From Rhodanobacter sp. T12-5 (lineage in GTDB: Bacteria; Pseudomonadota; Gammaproteobacteria; Xanthomonadales; Rhodanobacteraceae), in the NCBI RefSeq assembly GCF_008329435.1, contig NZ_NPKN01000007.1, positions 124,001 to 188,000 of the forward strand: a stretch of 64,000 nucleotides of DNA, read 5' to 3'. The position numbers and the translations under genes were made by a program. The notes beneath the pieces were generated by a model. The model was not told the DNA's origin, ran no database searches, and was given only the letters and a program-made list of their open reading frames with translations. Of the stretch, positions 53,222 to 62,217 are shown one piece after another. The first letter of the stretch is position 1. Every line of letters starts with the position of its first letter.

Positions 53222-53943
53222 GCCAGCGCCTCCTCGACCGTGAAGCGGCCTTCCAGCAGCGCGCGACCGAGAATCACGCCGCGCGCGCCGGCTTCGCGCG
53301 CCGCACGGATATCGTCCAGCGACCGCACGCCGCCGGAAGCCTGCACCGCCAGTTGCGGCACGCTGCCGGCAAGATGGCGATAGAGATCGAGGTTGAAGCC
53401 GGCCAGCATGCCGTCGCGGTCGATGTCCGTGCACAGCAGATGGCGCGCGCCGCGCGCGGCGAACCACGGCGCCAGCTCGTCCAGCGTACGCGCCTCGGTT
53501 TCGGTCCAGCCGGCGCTGGGCAGGGTCCAGCGGCCGTCGATACGGCGCGTGTCGAGCGCGAGCGTCAGCCGTTCCGCGCCATGCTTGTCCAACCAGCCTG
53601 CCACGAGTTCGGGATCGCGGATCGCCACGCTGCCCAGCACCACGCGCTGCACGCCGGCGTCGAACAGGCGCTGCAAGTCCGGCTCGTCGCGCACGCCGCC
53701 ACCGGCCTGGACCTGCATGCCGTACGCGGCAATCGCCCTGATCACCGCGAGATTATCGAGCTGGCCCGAGCGTGCGCCATCCAGGTCGACGAGGTGCAGC
53801 CAGCGCGCACCGGCATCGGCATAACGTTGCGCCAGTTCGCGCGGATCGGCCGCATACGTGGTCTGCTGCGCGTAGTCGCCCTGCTTCAGGCGCACCACCT
53901 GGCCGCCGCGCAGGTCGATTGCGGGGATCACGTCGAAGTTCAT
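53215..53943 (-). CDS. hisA: Phosphoribosylformimino-5-aminoimidazole carboxamide ribotide isomerase
   Basis: A 242-residue TIM barrel, homologous to HisF, for the fourth step of histidine synthesis. '[19 protein letters not shown]', '[11 protein letters not shown]', '[16 protein letters not shown]' and '[12 protein letters not shown]' are the HisA signatures. It overlaps hisH by 4 nt and hisF by 7 nt. Confidence 0.97.
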   Translation of the reverse strand: MNFDVIPAIDLRGGQVVRLKQGDYAQQTTYAADPRELAQRYADAGARWLHLVDLDGARSGQLDNLAVIRAIAAYGMQVQAGGGVRDEPDLQRLFDAGVQRVVLGSVAIRDPELVAGWLDKHGAERLTLALDTRRIDGRWTLPSAGWTETEARTLDELAPWFAARGARHLLCTDIDRDGMLAGFNLDLYRHLAGSVPQLAVQASGGVRSLDDIRAAREAGARGVILGRALLEGRFTVEEALAC

Positions 53944-54530
53944 AGTTCGAGGAAATTCCTGAGAAGCTTCGCGCCGACGGCAGCGGAACGCTCGGGATGG
54001 AATTGCATGCCGTAGTAGTTGTCGCGCGCGATCACGGCGGAAAACGCCCCACCGTAATCGCTGGTGGCGAGAGTCCAGTCACTCGCCGGCACCGCATAAC
54101 TGTGCACGAAGTACGCCTGTTCATCGGCAGCCAGCCCGGCCAGCAAAGAATGCGCCTGCTTTGCGCTCAAGCGGTTCCAGCCCATGTGCGGCACGCGCAA
54201 GCCGGGTGCTTCGGCGAAACGGCGCACCGGCAACGGAATCAGCCCGAGGCATCCGGTATCGCCCTCCTCCGAATGCGCGCACAACAGCTGCATGCCCAGG
54301 CAGACGCCGAGCACCGGCTGGCTCAGCGAACGCAGCAACCCGACCAGACCCAGCTCGCGCAGCCGTGCCATGCCGGGGCCGGCAGCACCCACGCCGGGCA
54401 GGATCACCTTGTCGGCGGCGCGGATCGTCGCCGCGTCCGCGGTCAGCTCGGCATCCACGCCTAGCCGTTGCAGCGCGTAACGCACCGAACCGATATTGGT
54501 GCCACCGGCGTCGACCAGGACCACGCTCAT
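53940..54530 (-). CDS. hisH: Imidazole glycerol phosphate synthase, glutamine amidotransferase subunit
   Basis: A 196-residue class I amidotransferase that supplies ammonia to HisF. Catalytic Cys in 'PVLGVCLGMQLL', His and Glu in 'YYGMQFHPERSAAVG'. 'KVILPGVGAAGPGM' is the oxyanion region. The start at 54530 shares one base with the hisB stop (TGATG); the longer frame upstream lies within hisB and was rejected. Confidence 0.97.
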   Translation of the reverse strand: MSVVLVDAGGTNIGSVRYALQRLGVDAELTADAATIRAADKVILPGVGAAGPGMARLRELGLVGLLRSLSQPVLGVCLGMQLLCAHSEEGDTGCLGLIPLPVRRFAEAPGLRVPHMGWNRLSAKQAHSLLAGLAADEQAYFVHSYAVPASDWTLATSDYGGAFSAVIARDNYYGMQFHPERSAAVGAKLLRNFLEL

Positions 54531-55600
54531 CACAGCGCGCCCTTGGTGCTGGGCAGCTCGCTGCCCTCGCGGCGGATCGCCTGGCGCAGCGTACGCGCCA
54601 CCACCTTGAAGCAGGCCTCGACCATGTGGTGCGCGTTGTCGCCGCGCACGCTGAGATGCAGGTTCGCGCCCAGGCTCTCGCACAGCGAACGGAAGAAATG
54701 CGGCACCAGTTCGGTCGGCACCTCGCCCACGCGCTCGCGCGGGAAGCTGCCCTCGAACACGAAGTACGGCCGGCCGGACAGGTCCAGCGCCGCGCTGGCC
54801 TGCGCTTCGTCCATCGGCAGGGTGAAGCCGTAGCGGCCGATGCCGCGCTTGTCGCCGAGTGCCTGCCTCAAGGCGCCACCCAGCGCCAGCGCGCAGTCCT
54901 CGATGGTGTGGTGCTCGTCGATGTGGGTGTCGCCGTCGCACCGCAGCTCCAGCGCGAAGCCGCCGTGCTTGCCGATCTGCTCCAGCATGTGGTCGAAGAA
55001 ACCCAGCCCGGTGTGTACCTTCGGCTCGGCCACCCGATCCAGATCGACGCTGACCGTGATGCGGGTTTCCTTCGTGTTGCGCATCGCCGTGGCCGTGCGC
55101 GGCGCGTCCAGCAGTTGGTGCGCCAGCGCCTCCCAGTCGAGTCCGCGCGAGCCTACGCGAATACCGCGCACGCCAAGATTCGCGGCCAACTCCAGGTCCG
55201 TCTCGCGATCGCCCACCATGGCCGACGCTGCGCGGCTCCAACCATCGTCGGCGAGGTAGTGCCGCAGCAGGCCGATGCCGGGCTTGCGCGTGTCGAGACC
55301 TTCATGCGGGAAGCTGCGGTCGATCAGCACCTCGCGGAAGCGGATGCCTTGCGAGGCGAGGATGCGCAGCAGCAGTTCATGCGGCCCGGTGAAATGCGGC
55401 TCAGGGAAGCTGTCCGTGCCCAGGCCGTCCTGATTGGTCACCATCACCAGCTCGTAGCCGGCCGCGACGAAGCGCTGCAGCGCAGCGATCACGCTTGGCA
55501 GCAGGGCCAGCTTCTCGTAGCTGTCGATCTGCTCGTCGGCTGGCTCCTCGATCAGGCAGCCGTCGCGATCGACGAAGAGGATTTTGCGCCTCGGGTTCAT
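54530..55600 (-). CDS. hisB: Histidinol-phosphatase / imidazoleglycerol-phosphate dehydratase
   Basis: A 356-residue bifunctional HisB, as in enterics and Xanthomonadales. The N-terminal HAD phosphatase begins '[15 protein letters not shown]' (nucleophile DRD) with '[15 protein letters not shown]'. The C-terminal dehydratase from about residue 170 has '[20 protein letters not shown]' and '[18 protein letters not shown]' manganese-binding histidines. It overlaps hisC by 4 nt and hisH by 1 nt. Confidence 0.97.
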   Translation of the reverse strand: MNPRRKILFVDRDGCLIEEPADEQIDSYEKLALLPSVIAALQRFVAAGYELVMVTNQDGLGTDSFPEPHFTGPHELLLRILASQGIRFREVLIDRSFPHEGLDTRKPGIGLLRHYLADDGWSRAASAMVGDRETDLELAANLGVRGIRVGSRGLDWEALAHQLLDAPRTATAMRNTKETRITVSVDLDRVAEPKVHTGLGFFDHMLEQIGKHGGFALELRCDGDTHIDEHHTIEDCALALGGALRQALGDKRGIGRYGFTLPMDEAQASAALDLSGRPYFVFEGSFPRERVGEVPTELVPHFFRSLCESLGANLHLSVRGDNAHHMVEACFKVVARTLRQAIRREGSELPSTKGAL

Positions 55601-56727
55601 GTCGATCCGTCGACAGAAGCCCGGCCATCCATGGCCGGACTCTCCAGAAAAGCCGCTCCACTGGCAATGCCTCGATCGGAGGTCAGCATGGCCAGCACCC
55701 GATCATTCTCCACCGGCGTACCGATGGTGATGCGCAGCGCATCGCCGAGATTCGGGTAGCGGCGCACGTCGCGCACCACGATGCCGGCGGCGAGCAGGCG
55801 CTGGTAAGCGGCGCCGGCATCGTCGAAGCGCACGGCCAGGAAATTCGCCTGCGACGGCAACACCTCGCGCACCCCGGGCAGCCGGCGCAGCGCCATCTGC
55901 ATCCGCGCGCGTTCCCCGCGCACGATGCCGATGCGCTCGCGCGCGTTCGCCCGGCCCCAGCCGGACAAGGCCAGCAGCGCCGCATCCACGCTCGGCAGCG
56001 GCAACGGGTACGGCGCCATGATCCGGCGCAGCAGCGCGATCACCTCGGCGTCCGCCAGCAAGCTGCCGATGCGCACGCCGGCCAGCGCCCAGGCCTTGGA
56101 CAAGGTGCGCAGCACGGCAAGGTTGTCGTAGCGATCGATCAGGTCCGCCACGCTGCCCGCGTCGCAGAACTCCACATAGGCCTCGTCCACCACCAGCAAG
56201 GCGCGACCGCTCAGCGCCTGTACCAGCCGCTCGACCGCGGCGCGCGGCACCGGCTGGCCGGTGGGGTTGTTCGGGGTGCAGATGAAGACCAGCTTCACCG
56301 CCGGGGTCAGCGCTGCCAGCACCGCGTCCACGTCCAGGGTGAAATCCGCAGCCAGCGGCACCTCGACGACGCCTGCGTCCTGCACCCGCGCGCATACCGC
56401 GTACATGCCGAACGTCGGCGGCTGGATCAGGATCGCATCGCGGCCGGCGCGGCAGAACGCGCGCACCAGCAGGTCGATCGCCTCGTCGCTGCCGCGGCCG
56501 ACCAGCAACTGTTCGCACCGCACGCCGTAAAGTGCGGCCAGGGCATCGACCAGGGCCGCGGGCTGCGGCTCGGGATAGCGATTGCAGCCGAGGCCGTCGT
56601 CGCCCACCGGTGCCCACGCCGACTCGTTCGCGTTGAGGAATACATCACCGCCGCTTGCCTCCATCCGCGCCGAGGAATACGGCTGCATCGCGCGGATCTC
56701 CGGCCGCGCCAGATCGAGCACGCTCAT
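55597..56727 (-). CDS. hisC: Histidinol-phosphate aminotransferase
   Basis: A 376-residue PLP enzyme that converts imidazole-acetol phosphate to histidinol phosphate. '[15 protein letters not shown]' is the N-terminal loop, '[14 protein letters not shown]' and '[12 protein letters not shown]' the cofactor region and '[16 protein letters not shown]' holds the PLP lysine. The ATG at 56727 overlaps the hisD stop as ATGA; the longer frame was rejected. Confidence 0.97.
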   Translation of the reverse strand: MSVLDLARPEIRAMQPYSSARMEASGGDVFLNANESAWAPVGDDGLGCNRYPEPQPAALVDALAALYGVRCEQLLVGRGSDEAIDLLVRAFCRAGRDAILIQPPTFGMYAVCARVQDAGVVEVPLAADFTLDVDAVLAALTPAVKLVFICTPNNPTGQPVPRAAVERLVQALSGRALLVVDEAYVEFCDAGSVADLIDRYDNLAVLRTLSKAWALAGVRIGSLLADAEVIALLRRIMAPYPLPLPSVDAALLALSGWGRANARERIGIVRGERARMQMALRRLPGVREVLPSQANFLAVRFDDAGAAYQRLLAAGIVVRDVRRYPNLGDALRITIGTPVENDRVLAMLTSDRGIASGAAFLESPAMDGRASVDGST

Positions 56728-58031
56728 GACCTTGCCTCCAACGTTGCCAATCGCAAGGTCACCGCGCGGCGGTGCGCCTCCAGTTGTTCGGCCGCCGCCA
56801 GAGTCGCCGTGCACGGACCGATATTGCGCAAGCCTTCTTCGCTGACTTCCTGCACGCTGATCTGCTTCTGATAGCTGGCCACCGACACGCCGCTGTAGCT
56901 GCGCGCATAGCCGTAGGTCGGCAGCACATGGTTGCTGCCGCTGCAGTAGTCGCCCACCGATTCGGGCGTCCACTGGCCGAGGAAGATCGAGCCGGCGCTC
57001 TCGATGCCGTCGAGCAAGGCGCGCGGCGCGGCCACCTGCAGGATCAGGTGCTCGGGCGCATAGCGATTGCTTACTTCAACCGCCTGCGCCAGCGAGTCGA
57101 CTGCGATCAGCCGGCTCTGCGCCAGCGCCTGGCGAGCGATCGCGCCACGCGGCAATTCGGCGCACTGGCGTTCGACCTCGACGGCCGCCTGATCCAGCAA
57201 TCCGGCGGACGGGCTCAGCAGGATCACCTGCGAATCCGGCCCGTGCTCGGCCTGCGACAGCAGGTCGGCGGCGACGAACACGGGGTTCGCCTCGGCGTCG
57301 GCGATCACCAGCACTTCCGACGGGCCGGCCGGCATGTCGATCGCGGCGCCGTCCGGATCGGACGACACCTGCAACTTCGCCTCGGTGACCCAGGCATTGC
57401 CGGGACCGAACAGCTTGTCGCACTTCGGCACGCTGGCGCTGCCGTAGGCCATCGCGGCGATCGCCTGCGCGCCGCCCAGCTTGAACACCTTGTGCACGCT
57501 GGTAAGGCGCGCGGCATACAGCACCGCTTCGTCGCAACGCCCGTCGGCGCGTGCGGGCGAGCAGAGCACCACTTCGCGGCAACCGGCGATATGCGCCGGC
57601 ACGCCCAGCATCAGGGCAGTCGACGGCAGCGGCGCGCTGCCGGCCGGCACGTACAGGCCAACCCGGCTGATCGGGCGCAGCATGCGCTCCACCCGCACAC
57701 CGGGCGCGGTATCCACCGCCACCGGTTGCGGTGCCGCCGCACGATGGAACAGTTCGATGCGTGCGGCCGCCTCGCGGATCGCCGCCTTCAGGGCCGGATC
57801 GAGAAAAGCCTCGGCCGCCGCGAACTCGGCCTCGTCCACTTCGATCGCGTCCAGTGTGCAGCGGTCGTATTTCGCGCTGAGTTCGCGCAGTGCCGTGTCG
57901 CCGTGCTCGCGCACGCTGGCGATGATCTGCTCGACGCCGTGGCGCAATTCATCCGCGCGCGACTGCGCGGGCCGTGCTAGCGCATCACGGCGTGCGGCTT
58001 CGTCCAGCACGTTCCAGTCCAGGCGCTTCAT
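56724..58031 (-). CDS. hisD: Histidinol dehydrogenase
   Basis: A 435-residue zinc- and NAD-dependent enzyme for the last two oxidation steps. Landmarks are '[19 protein letters not shown]', '[17 protein letters not shown]', '[14 protein letters not shown]', '[14 protein letters not shown]', '[15 protein letters not shown]' (zinc/catalytic region) and '[10 protein letters not shown]'. It overlaps hisG and hisC by 4 nt each. The start at 58031 fits the family. Confidence 0.97.
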   Translation of the reverse strand: MKRLDWNVLDEAARRDALARPAQSRADELRHGVEQIIASVREHGDTALRELSAKYDRCTLDAIEVDEAEFAAAEAFLDPALKAAIREAAARIELFHRAAAPQPVAVDTAPGVRVERMLRPISRVGLYVPAGSAPLPSTALMLGVPAHIAGCREVVLCSPARADGRCDEAVLYAARLTSVHKVFKLGGAQAIAAMAYGSASVPKCDKLFGPGNAWVTEAKLQVSSDPDGAAIDMPAGPSEVLVIADAEANPVFVAADLLSQAEHGPDSQVILLSPSAGLLDQAAVEVERQCAELPRGAIARQALAQSRLIAVDSLAQAVEVSNRYAPEHLILQVAAPRALLDGIESAGSIFLGQWTPESVGDYCSGSNHVLPTYGYARSYSGVSVASYQKQISVQEVSEEGLRNIGPCTATLAAAEQLEAHRRAVTLRLATLEARS

Positions 58032-58921
58032 GCCAGCATCTTCTCCACCGGCAGCACGAACATCTCGCGCGCACCGGCCTTCTTGATCTCTTCCAGTTGC
58101 CGCCAGCTCACCTCGCCGGCGCACAACGCCTGCAACATCAGCTGGTCCGGCTGGCCGGCCACCGCCAGCAGGGTCGGCTGCGGACCGCCCGGCAGCAGGC
58201 GGGTGACCGCTTCCAACGTGTGGCGCGAGGTCTGCAACAGCAGCAGGCGCGATTCGCGCACCTGGATCACCCCGTCCAGCCGCTTCAGCAGCAGCTCCAG
58301 CATGTCGCCGCGCTCGTCCACCGGCAGGGTCAGCGGGCCTGCCAGCACGGCCTCGCTTTCAAGCAGCACATCGGCTTCGCGCAGCTGGTTCGCCACCAGG
58401 GTGCCGCCGCTCTGCACCAGATCGCAGATCGCGTCGGCGGTGCCCAGCTTCGGCGCAATCTCGACCGAACCTGTCAGGGTCACGACGCCGGCACTCACGC
58501 CCTGAGTGCGCAACCACTCGCCGAGCAGACCGGGATAGGAAGTGGCGATACGCCGCCCCTCCAGTTGCCGTGGCTCCTGGTAATCCAGCTCCTGCGGCAC
58601 TGCGATCGACAATCGACAGCGGCCGAAACCGAGCGACCGAAGCTCGGCCAACGGCTCGGTCTCCAATCCGGCGGTCAGCTGAAATTCGTTCAGCACATTG
58701 CGCCCGACGATGCCCAGATCGCATACACCTTGCGCGATCAGGCCAGGGATGTCGTCGTCGCGTACCAGCAGCAGATCGACCGGCTCGCCTTCGCCGAAGC
58801 AGAACAGCTTGTCGCGACTCTGCCGGAAGGTCAGGCCACAGCGGGTGAGCATATCCAGCGCCGGCTCGGTGAGTCGACCGGATTTCTGCATGGCGATGCG
58901 CAAGCGGTCACGCGGCTTCAT
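58028..58921 (-). CDS. hisG: ATP phosphoribosyltransferase, long form
   Basis: A 297-residue HisG for the first, feedback-controlled step. '[19 protein letters not shown]', '[25 protein letters not shown]' (parts: [13 protein letters not shown] and [11 protein letters not shown]), '[14 protein letters not shown]' and '[12 protein letters not shown]' are seen. About 90 residues after the PRPP site form the regulatory domain, so no HisZ is needed. It overlaps the upstream TrpR-like gene and hisD by 4 nt each. Confidence 0.97.
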   Translation of the reverse strand: MKPRDRLRIAMQKSGRLTEPALDMLTRCGLTFRQSRDKLFCFGEGEPVDLLLVRDDDIPGLIAQGVCDLGIVGRNVLNEFQLTAGLETEPLAELRSLGFGRCRLSIAVPQELDYQEPRQLEGRRIATSYPGLLGEWLRTQGVSAGVVTLTGSVEIAPKLGTADAICDLVQSGGTLVANQLREADVLLESEAVLAGPLTLPVDERGDMLELLLKRLDGVIQVRESRLLLLQTSRHTLEAVTRLLPGGPQPTLLAVAGQPDQLMLQALCAGEVSWRQLEEIKKAGAREMFVLPVEKMLA

Positions 58922-59256
58922 GCCCCTGCCCTTTTTGCCGCGAGCGATTGCCGCCGGGCCGCCCGTGCCGCAGCCGCCAGGTAACCGCCGCTGCCCTGGT
59001 TGAGATAGCGCGCCACCCGCCCGATCGTGGTGATGCTGACCGCGGTGCGCTCGTGGATCTCGCGATACGACACGCCCTCCAGCAGGTACGGCACCACCCG
59101 CCAGCGGTCCACCAGCACTTCAAGCTCTGCAGGCGTGCACAAGTCGTTGAGGAACGCGCCCATTTCGCTGGCGTTCTTCAGCGACAACAGCGCCTCGTAG
59201 AGGCTCTGCTCGGCAGACTCGACGGGGGTCTCTGGATCCAGCGATCGACGTTTCAT
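58918..59256 (-). CDS. TrpR-like (YerC/YecD) regulator heading the his operon
   Basis: A 112-residue all-helical protein of the TrpR-like YerC family: 'ELEVLVDRWRVVPYLLEGVSYREIHERTAVSITTIGRVARYLNQG' contains a helix-turn-helix in 'SYREIHERTAVSITTIGRVA'. Its stop overlaps the hisG start (ATGA), so it is the first gene of the operon and the natural autoregulator of histidine synthesis. That role is known for related proteins in this bacterial group as far as I recall; histidine as ligand is inference. The ATG lies only 8 nt after a palindrome and has no Shine-Dalgarno site. Confidence 0.88.
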   Translation of the reverse strand: MKRRSLDPETPVESAEQSLYEALLSLKNASEMGAFLNDLCTPAELEVLVDRWRVVPYLLEGVSYREIHERTAVSITTIGRVARYLNQGSGGYLAAAARAARRQSLAAKRAGA

Positions 59257-59263
59257 AATGTAC

Positions 59264-59273
59264 TAATGCATTA
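59264..59273 (-). promoter_or_regulatory. Palindrome and probable promoter of the his operon
   Basis: TAATGCATTA is a perfect 10-bp palindrome 8 nt upstream of the first start codon. On the minus strand the sequence runs TTAATGCATTAGTACATTATG, with -10-like elements so close to the ATG that the message may be leaderless. A second inverted repeat, GGCATG...CATGCC, lies at 59281-59299. Operator function is inferred from position. Confidence 0.55.
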
Positions 59274-59550
59274 ACACAGTGGCATGAAGCATACATGCCT
59301 TTTGGCAGCGCGGCAAATCCGGAGCGATTCGTGCGGGAACGAACATCGGAAAAACATGCAAGGCCCCGGGCTCCGCATTTCCGAAGGCCCCGAAAAACCC
59401 GATGACGTAAAAAGGCGGTTGGTCGAGATTCCCTTCTCTGCCGGCTCGTCGCAAGCGCGAGTGGGGCAGCGAATCCCGCGCTCGGTCGCGGATGCCGACG
59501 CCCGGTCGCGCACACCCCACCTGCGGAGAGCGGCCCTGCCCCAGAAACAA

Positions 59551-59572
59551 AAACCCCGCCGAAGCGGGGTTT
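59551..59572 (-). terminator. Rho-independent terminator of the bTHX gene
   Basis: AAACCCCGC (59551-59559) and GCGGGGTTT (59564-59572) form a 9-bp stem around a CGAA loop. On the minus strand it is followed by TTTGTTTC, a good T-run, 28 nt after the bTHX stop. The rest of the gap 59257-59600 holds the his promoter; no further gene was seen there. Confidence 0.88.
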
Positions 59573-59600
59573 CGTCAGTCTGATGCGGGCGTTGGCCGGC

Positions 59601-59762
59601 TCAGGCCGATTTCTTTTTCGGCGCGGCCTTCTTGGCAGCAGCCGGCTTGGTCACGGTCGGCTTGGCACCCACCACAGCCGGCGATACGCCGTGCGCACGG
59701 GTATTGCCGTAGCTGCCGCGATAGGTCTTGCCGCGACGGGTCTTGCGATCGCCCTTACCCAT
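59601..59762 (-). CDS. 30S ribosomal protein bTHX
   Basis: A 53-residue, very basic protein beginning MGKGDRKTRRGKTYRGS and continuing with SYGNTRAHG, the bTHX signature; the tail is Ala/Lys/Pro-rich and ends in KKKSA. bTHX sits in a cavity at the top of the 30S head. AGGAG lies 7 nt before the ATG and a terminator follows the stop, so the gene is monocistronic. It is longer than the Thermus protein because of its tail. Confidence 0.92.
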   Translation of the reverse strand: MGKGDRKTRRGKTYRGSYGNTRAHGVSPAVVGAKPTVTKPAAAKKAAPKKKSA

Positions 59763-59827
59763 GGGAACTCCTTGATTTGTTGGATGAACGGTCGACCATC
59801 ATAGCAGTGCCGGCGCAAACGCCATAG

Positions 59828-60772
59828 TCAGGCGTGACCGTGCCCGGCGCAGCGCTCGCTCCGATCCGGGCACTCGCCGGGATCGACCTGCACGGTCACA
59901 TGCTGAATATCGAACCGCTCCAGCAACAGCCGCTTGATCGCCCGCAGGGCCTGCGTGCCGTCGGCGTGTTCATGCAGTTCGGCATGCACGGTGGCCATGC
60001 GCGAACCCGAGGCCAGCTGCCATACGTGCAGGTGATGGATGTCGCGGATGGCGGGATCGGCACCGCGCAACGAGGCTTCCACCGCCGCGGCATCCAGCCC
60101 CTCGGGAACGCCCTCCAGCAGGATATGCGCGGACAACCGCAACAGCCGCCACGCGCTGTTCAGAATCAACAAGGACACCAGCAACGACAGCACCGGATCG
60201 GCCCACAGCCAGCCGAACCAGCGAATCGCCAGGGCAGCCAGCACCGCCGCCAGCGAACCGAGCAGATCGCCCAGCACATGCAGGCTCGCCCCGGCGAGGT
60301 TGACGTCGTCATGTGCGTGCCCGTGCAGGGTGCGCAGTACCAGCGCGTTCACGAGCAAGCCGACGACGGCCACCACCAGCATCACTCCGGACAGGATCTG
60401 TCCCGGGTGCAACAGGCGGTTGACCGCCTCGTAGACGATCCAGCCCACCAGCACGAACTGGCTCAACGCATTGACGAAACCGACCAGCACTTCCATCCGG
60501 CCATAGCCGTAGCTGCGCCGGGCGTCGGCCGGCCGGGTCGCCATCCATGCGCCGATCACCGCCAGCAGCAGCGCCAATGCGTCGACCATCATGTGTCCTG
60601 CATCGGCCAGCAAGGCCAGCGAACCGGACCACGCGCCGCCGATCACTTCGGCCACCATCATCAGTACGGTCAGCACGAACGCGAACAGCAGCTTGCGGCT
60701 GCGTCCGTCGCCCGAATCCGCATGCTCGTGCGGATGTAGATGATGATGCTGGTGAGAGTGGGCAGTGTTCAT
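59828..60772 (-). CDS. Cation diffusion facilitator, CzcD/ZitB-like zinc exporter
   Basis: A 314-residue CDF exporter that swaps Zn2+ (also Cd2+ or Co2+) for protons across the inner membrane. The His-rich start 'HSHQHHHLHPHEH', the first metal site 'LLADAGHMMVDALAL' (HxxxD), the second 'GASLHVLGDLLGS', the cytoplasmic HGHAHDD loop and a C-terminal domain with 'LHVWQLASGSRMATVHAEL' are seen, with six membrane helices. It lies 64 nt downstream of the MerC-like gene, on the same strand. Confidence 0.95.
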   Translation of the reverse strand: MNTAHSHQHHHLHPHEHADSGDGRSRKLLFAFVLTVLMMVAEVIGGAWSGSLALLADAGHMMVDALALLLAVIGAWMATRPADARRSYGYGRMEVLVGFVNALSQFVLVGWIVYEAVNRLLHPGQILSGVMLVVAVVGLLVNALVLRTLHGHAHDDVNLAGASLHVLGDLLGSLAAVLAALAIRWFGWLWADPVLSLLVSLLILNSAWRLLRLSAHILLEGVPEGLDAAAVEASLRGADPAIRDIHHLHVWQLASGSRMATVHAELHEHADGTQALRAIKRLLLERFDIQHVTVQVDPGECPDRSERCAGHGHA

Positions 60773-60836
60773 GCGTGCATGCTAGGAACGGCGGCGGTCG
60801 TTACACAATCACCTGCCAACACGCAGTGCATTGCGT

Positions 60837-61271
60837 TCAGTGCGCGCATTGCGGGCCATGCACGTGATCGGCACCCTGGCGGCTGTCCCGGCGCAGATTC
60901 ACGAAATGCGCGCTGGCCAGCAGCAGGCCGCCGCAGGTCACCAGCACACTGTGCAGGACGACCGAATAGTTCTCGGCATAAGTGACGCCGAGCAGCAACA
61001 GGGCCAGTCCCGGAGCAGCCAGCAACAGCGGCAGCGGCTGCTGGTGACGACGGAATCCGCGGATCAGCGCGATCAGCGCCAGCGCACAGGCGAACAATAC
61101 GAAACCGCGCTCAAACCCTTGATCGGCCAGAAACTCCAGGCCCAGAAACGGCAGCAACGCCAGCACGAACGGCAACAGCGCACAGTGGATCGCGCACAGG
61201 AACGAAGCCGTTGCACCTATGCGATCGGCCATTTGCCACCAGCGGGATTTGTTCGAATGCCCGGTATTCAT
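60837..61271 (-). CDS. MerC-domain membrane protein
   Basis: A 144-residue four-helix membrane protein of the MerC family. 'IGATASFLCAIHCALLPF' has the Cys of the MerC metal pair ('CAIHC'), followed by hydrophobic segments and a C-terminal 'DHVHGPQCAH' with His and Cys. MerC carries mercury, but chromosomal members are widespread and not mercury genes. A Zur-like box lies 52 nt upstream, so zinc is a more likely partner here. ATG at 61271 was chosen; the frame is open to 61379. Confidence 0.82.
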   Translation of the reverse strand: MNTGHSNKSRWWQMADRIGATASFLCAIHCALLPFVLALLPFLGLEFLADQGFERGFVLFACALALIALIRGFRRHQQPLPLLLAAPGLALLLLGVTYAENYSVVLHSVLVTCGGLLLASAHFVNLRRDSRQGADHVHGPQCAH

Positions 61272-61322
61272 CGACCTGCACCGGCGCCGCCAGACGTGGC
61301 GACTCGTGACCGTTCGACACCA

Positions 61323-61337
61323 TGTTACTTTATAACA
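61323..61337. promoter_or_regulatory. Zur-box-like operator before the MerC-like gene
   Basis: TGTTACTTTATAACA is a 15-bp inverted repeat (TGTTA...TAACA) that resembles the TGTTATA-N-TATAACA core of gammaproteobacterial Zur boxes. It lies in the 92-nt gap between the Zur gene stop and the MerC-like start, in a locally AT-rich stretch. Binding is not shown. Confidence 0.65.
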
Positions 61338-61363
61338 CTGAACAACGCCACAACCCGGAAAAC

Positions 61364-61873
61364 TCAGGCCTTGTGGCAATGCTTGCAGGTGCCATGCACT
61401 TCCAGCGTCTGTGCCTGCGGACGGAAGCCGAGCGCCTTCGCCTGCGCCTCGATCAGTTCGGCGACCCGGTCGTCACAGACCTCCTGCGCGCTGGAACAGG
61501 TGTCGCAGATCAGGAACGGCACCTGGTGCGCTTCCGCCGGATGGTGGCAGGAAACGAACGCATTGATCGATTCGAGCTTGTGAATGAAACCGTTCTCGAG
61601 CAGGAAGTCGAGCGCACGGTAGACCGTGGGCGGTGCCGCGTTGCCGTGTTTCTCGCGCAACTGGTCGAGCAGGTCGTAGGCCTTGACCGGCTTGCGCGCG
61701 GCCGCGATCAGTTCCAGCACTTCCTTGCGCAGCGGCGTCAAGCGCAGCCCGCGCTCCTCGCTGGCGTGTTCCACCGCGCGCACGAAGCCCTTCGCATCGT
61801 GATGGTGCGGATGCGGCGTGTGCGGGCTGTTGGTGGCATCGTGACTCAAAGCAGGCACCTCGTTGTTGATCAT
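61364..61873 (-). CDS. zur: Fur-family zinc-responsive regulator
   Basis: A 169-residue Fur-family repressor. A His-rich N-terminus ('HTPHPHHHDAKGF') precedes the winged helix ('GLRLTPLRKEVLELIAAARKPVKAYDLL', seen as 'TPLRKEVLELI' and 'PPTVYRALDFLLENGFIHK') and the metal part with 'FVSCHHPAEAH', CDTC and CKHC cysteine pairs. The CDTC/CKHC pattern, length and neighbours (CDF, MerC-like) fit Zur better than Fur. It lies just upstream of the MerC-like gene. Confidence 0.88.
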   Translation of the reverse strand: MINNEVPALSHDATNSPHTPHPHHHDAKGFVRAVEHASEERGLRLTPLRKEVLELIAAARKPVKAYDLLDQLREKHGNAAPPTVYRALDFLLENGFIHKLESINAFVSCHHPAEAHQVPFLICDTCSSAQEVCDDRVAELIEAQAKALGFRPQAQTLEVHGTCKHCHKA

Positions 61874-61903
61874 ACACCGCCATCCGCAACGACCCGGACG
61901 GGT

Positions 61904-62182
61904 TCAGCGCGGCAACGGCGGCGGTCCCGCGTGGGGTCGCCGACGGGGTTTCAGCAGGATCACGATCCAGCCGATCGGCCCCAGCACCCAGGCCCACAAC
62001 GCACCTTCGAGCGTGCGGCCGCGCCACCAGCCGAGCGCTGCACCCATGGCGACGAACAGCAGGCTCCACCAGAACATGGCTGCCCAGGGCATCATATTCA
62101 ACAGGTTGAGAAACACTTGCCAGAACGCGCCCGGCGCATCGGGATCGACGCCCTGCATCGCCCTGGCGAGCAAGTCATCCAT
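61904..62182 (-). CDS. Small conserved-type membrane protein of unknown function
   Basis: A 92-residue protein with a soluble N-terminus ('MDDLLARAMQGVDPDAPG'), two hydrophobic segments ('MMPWAAMFWWSLLFVAMGA', 'GALWAWVLGPIGWIVILL') and a Pro/Arg-rich tail. I do not know the family. It lies 35 nt downstream of gltX on the same strand, with coding-like composition, and the next gene, zur, begins 31 nt further. Confidence 0.7.
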   Translation of the reverse strand: MDDLLARAMQGVDPDAPGAFWQVFLNLLNMMPWAAMFWWSLLFVAMGAALGWWRGRTLEGALWAWVLGPIGWIVILLKPRRRPHAGPPPLPR

Positions 62183-62217
62183 GCCGATGCCAGTGCGCCA
62201 TCGACATCAGCGCAGGC

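Noticed and set aside
59257..59600. Histidine attenuator leader peptide before the his operon
   Set aside because: No run of His codons in a short frame and no terminator/antiterminator pair upstream of the operon; the hairpin at 59551 belongs to the bTHX gene.
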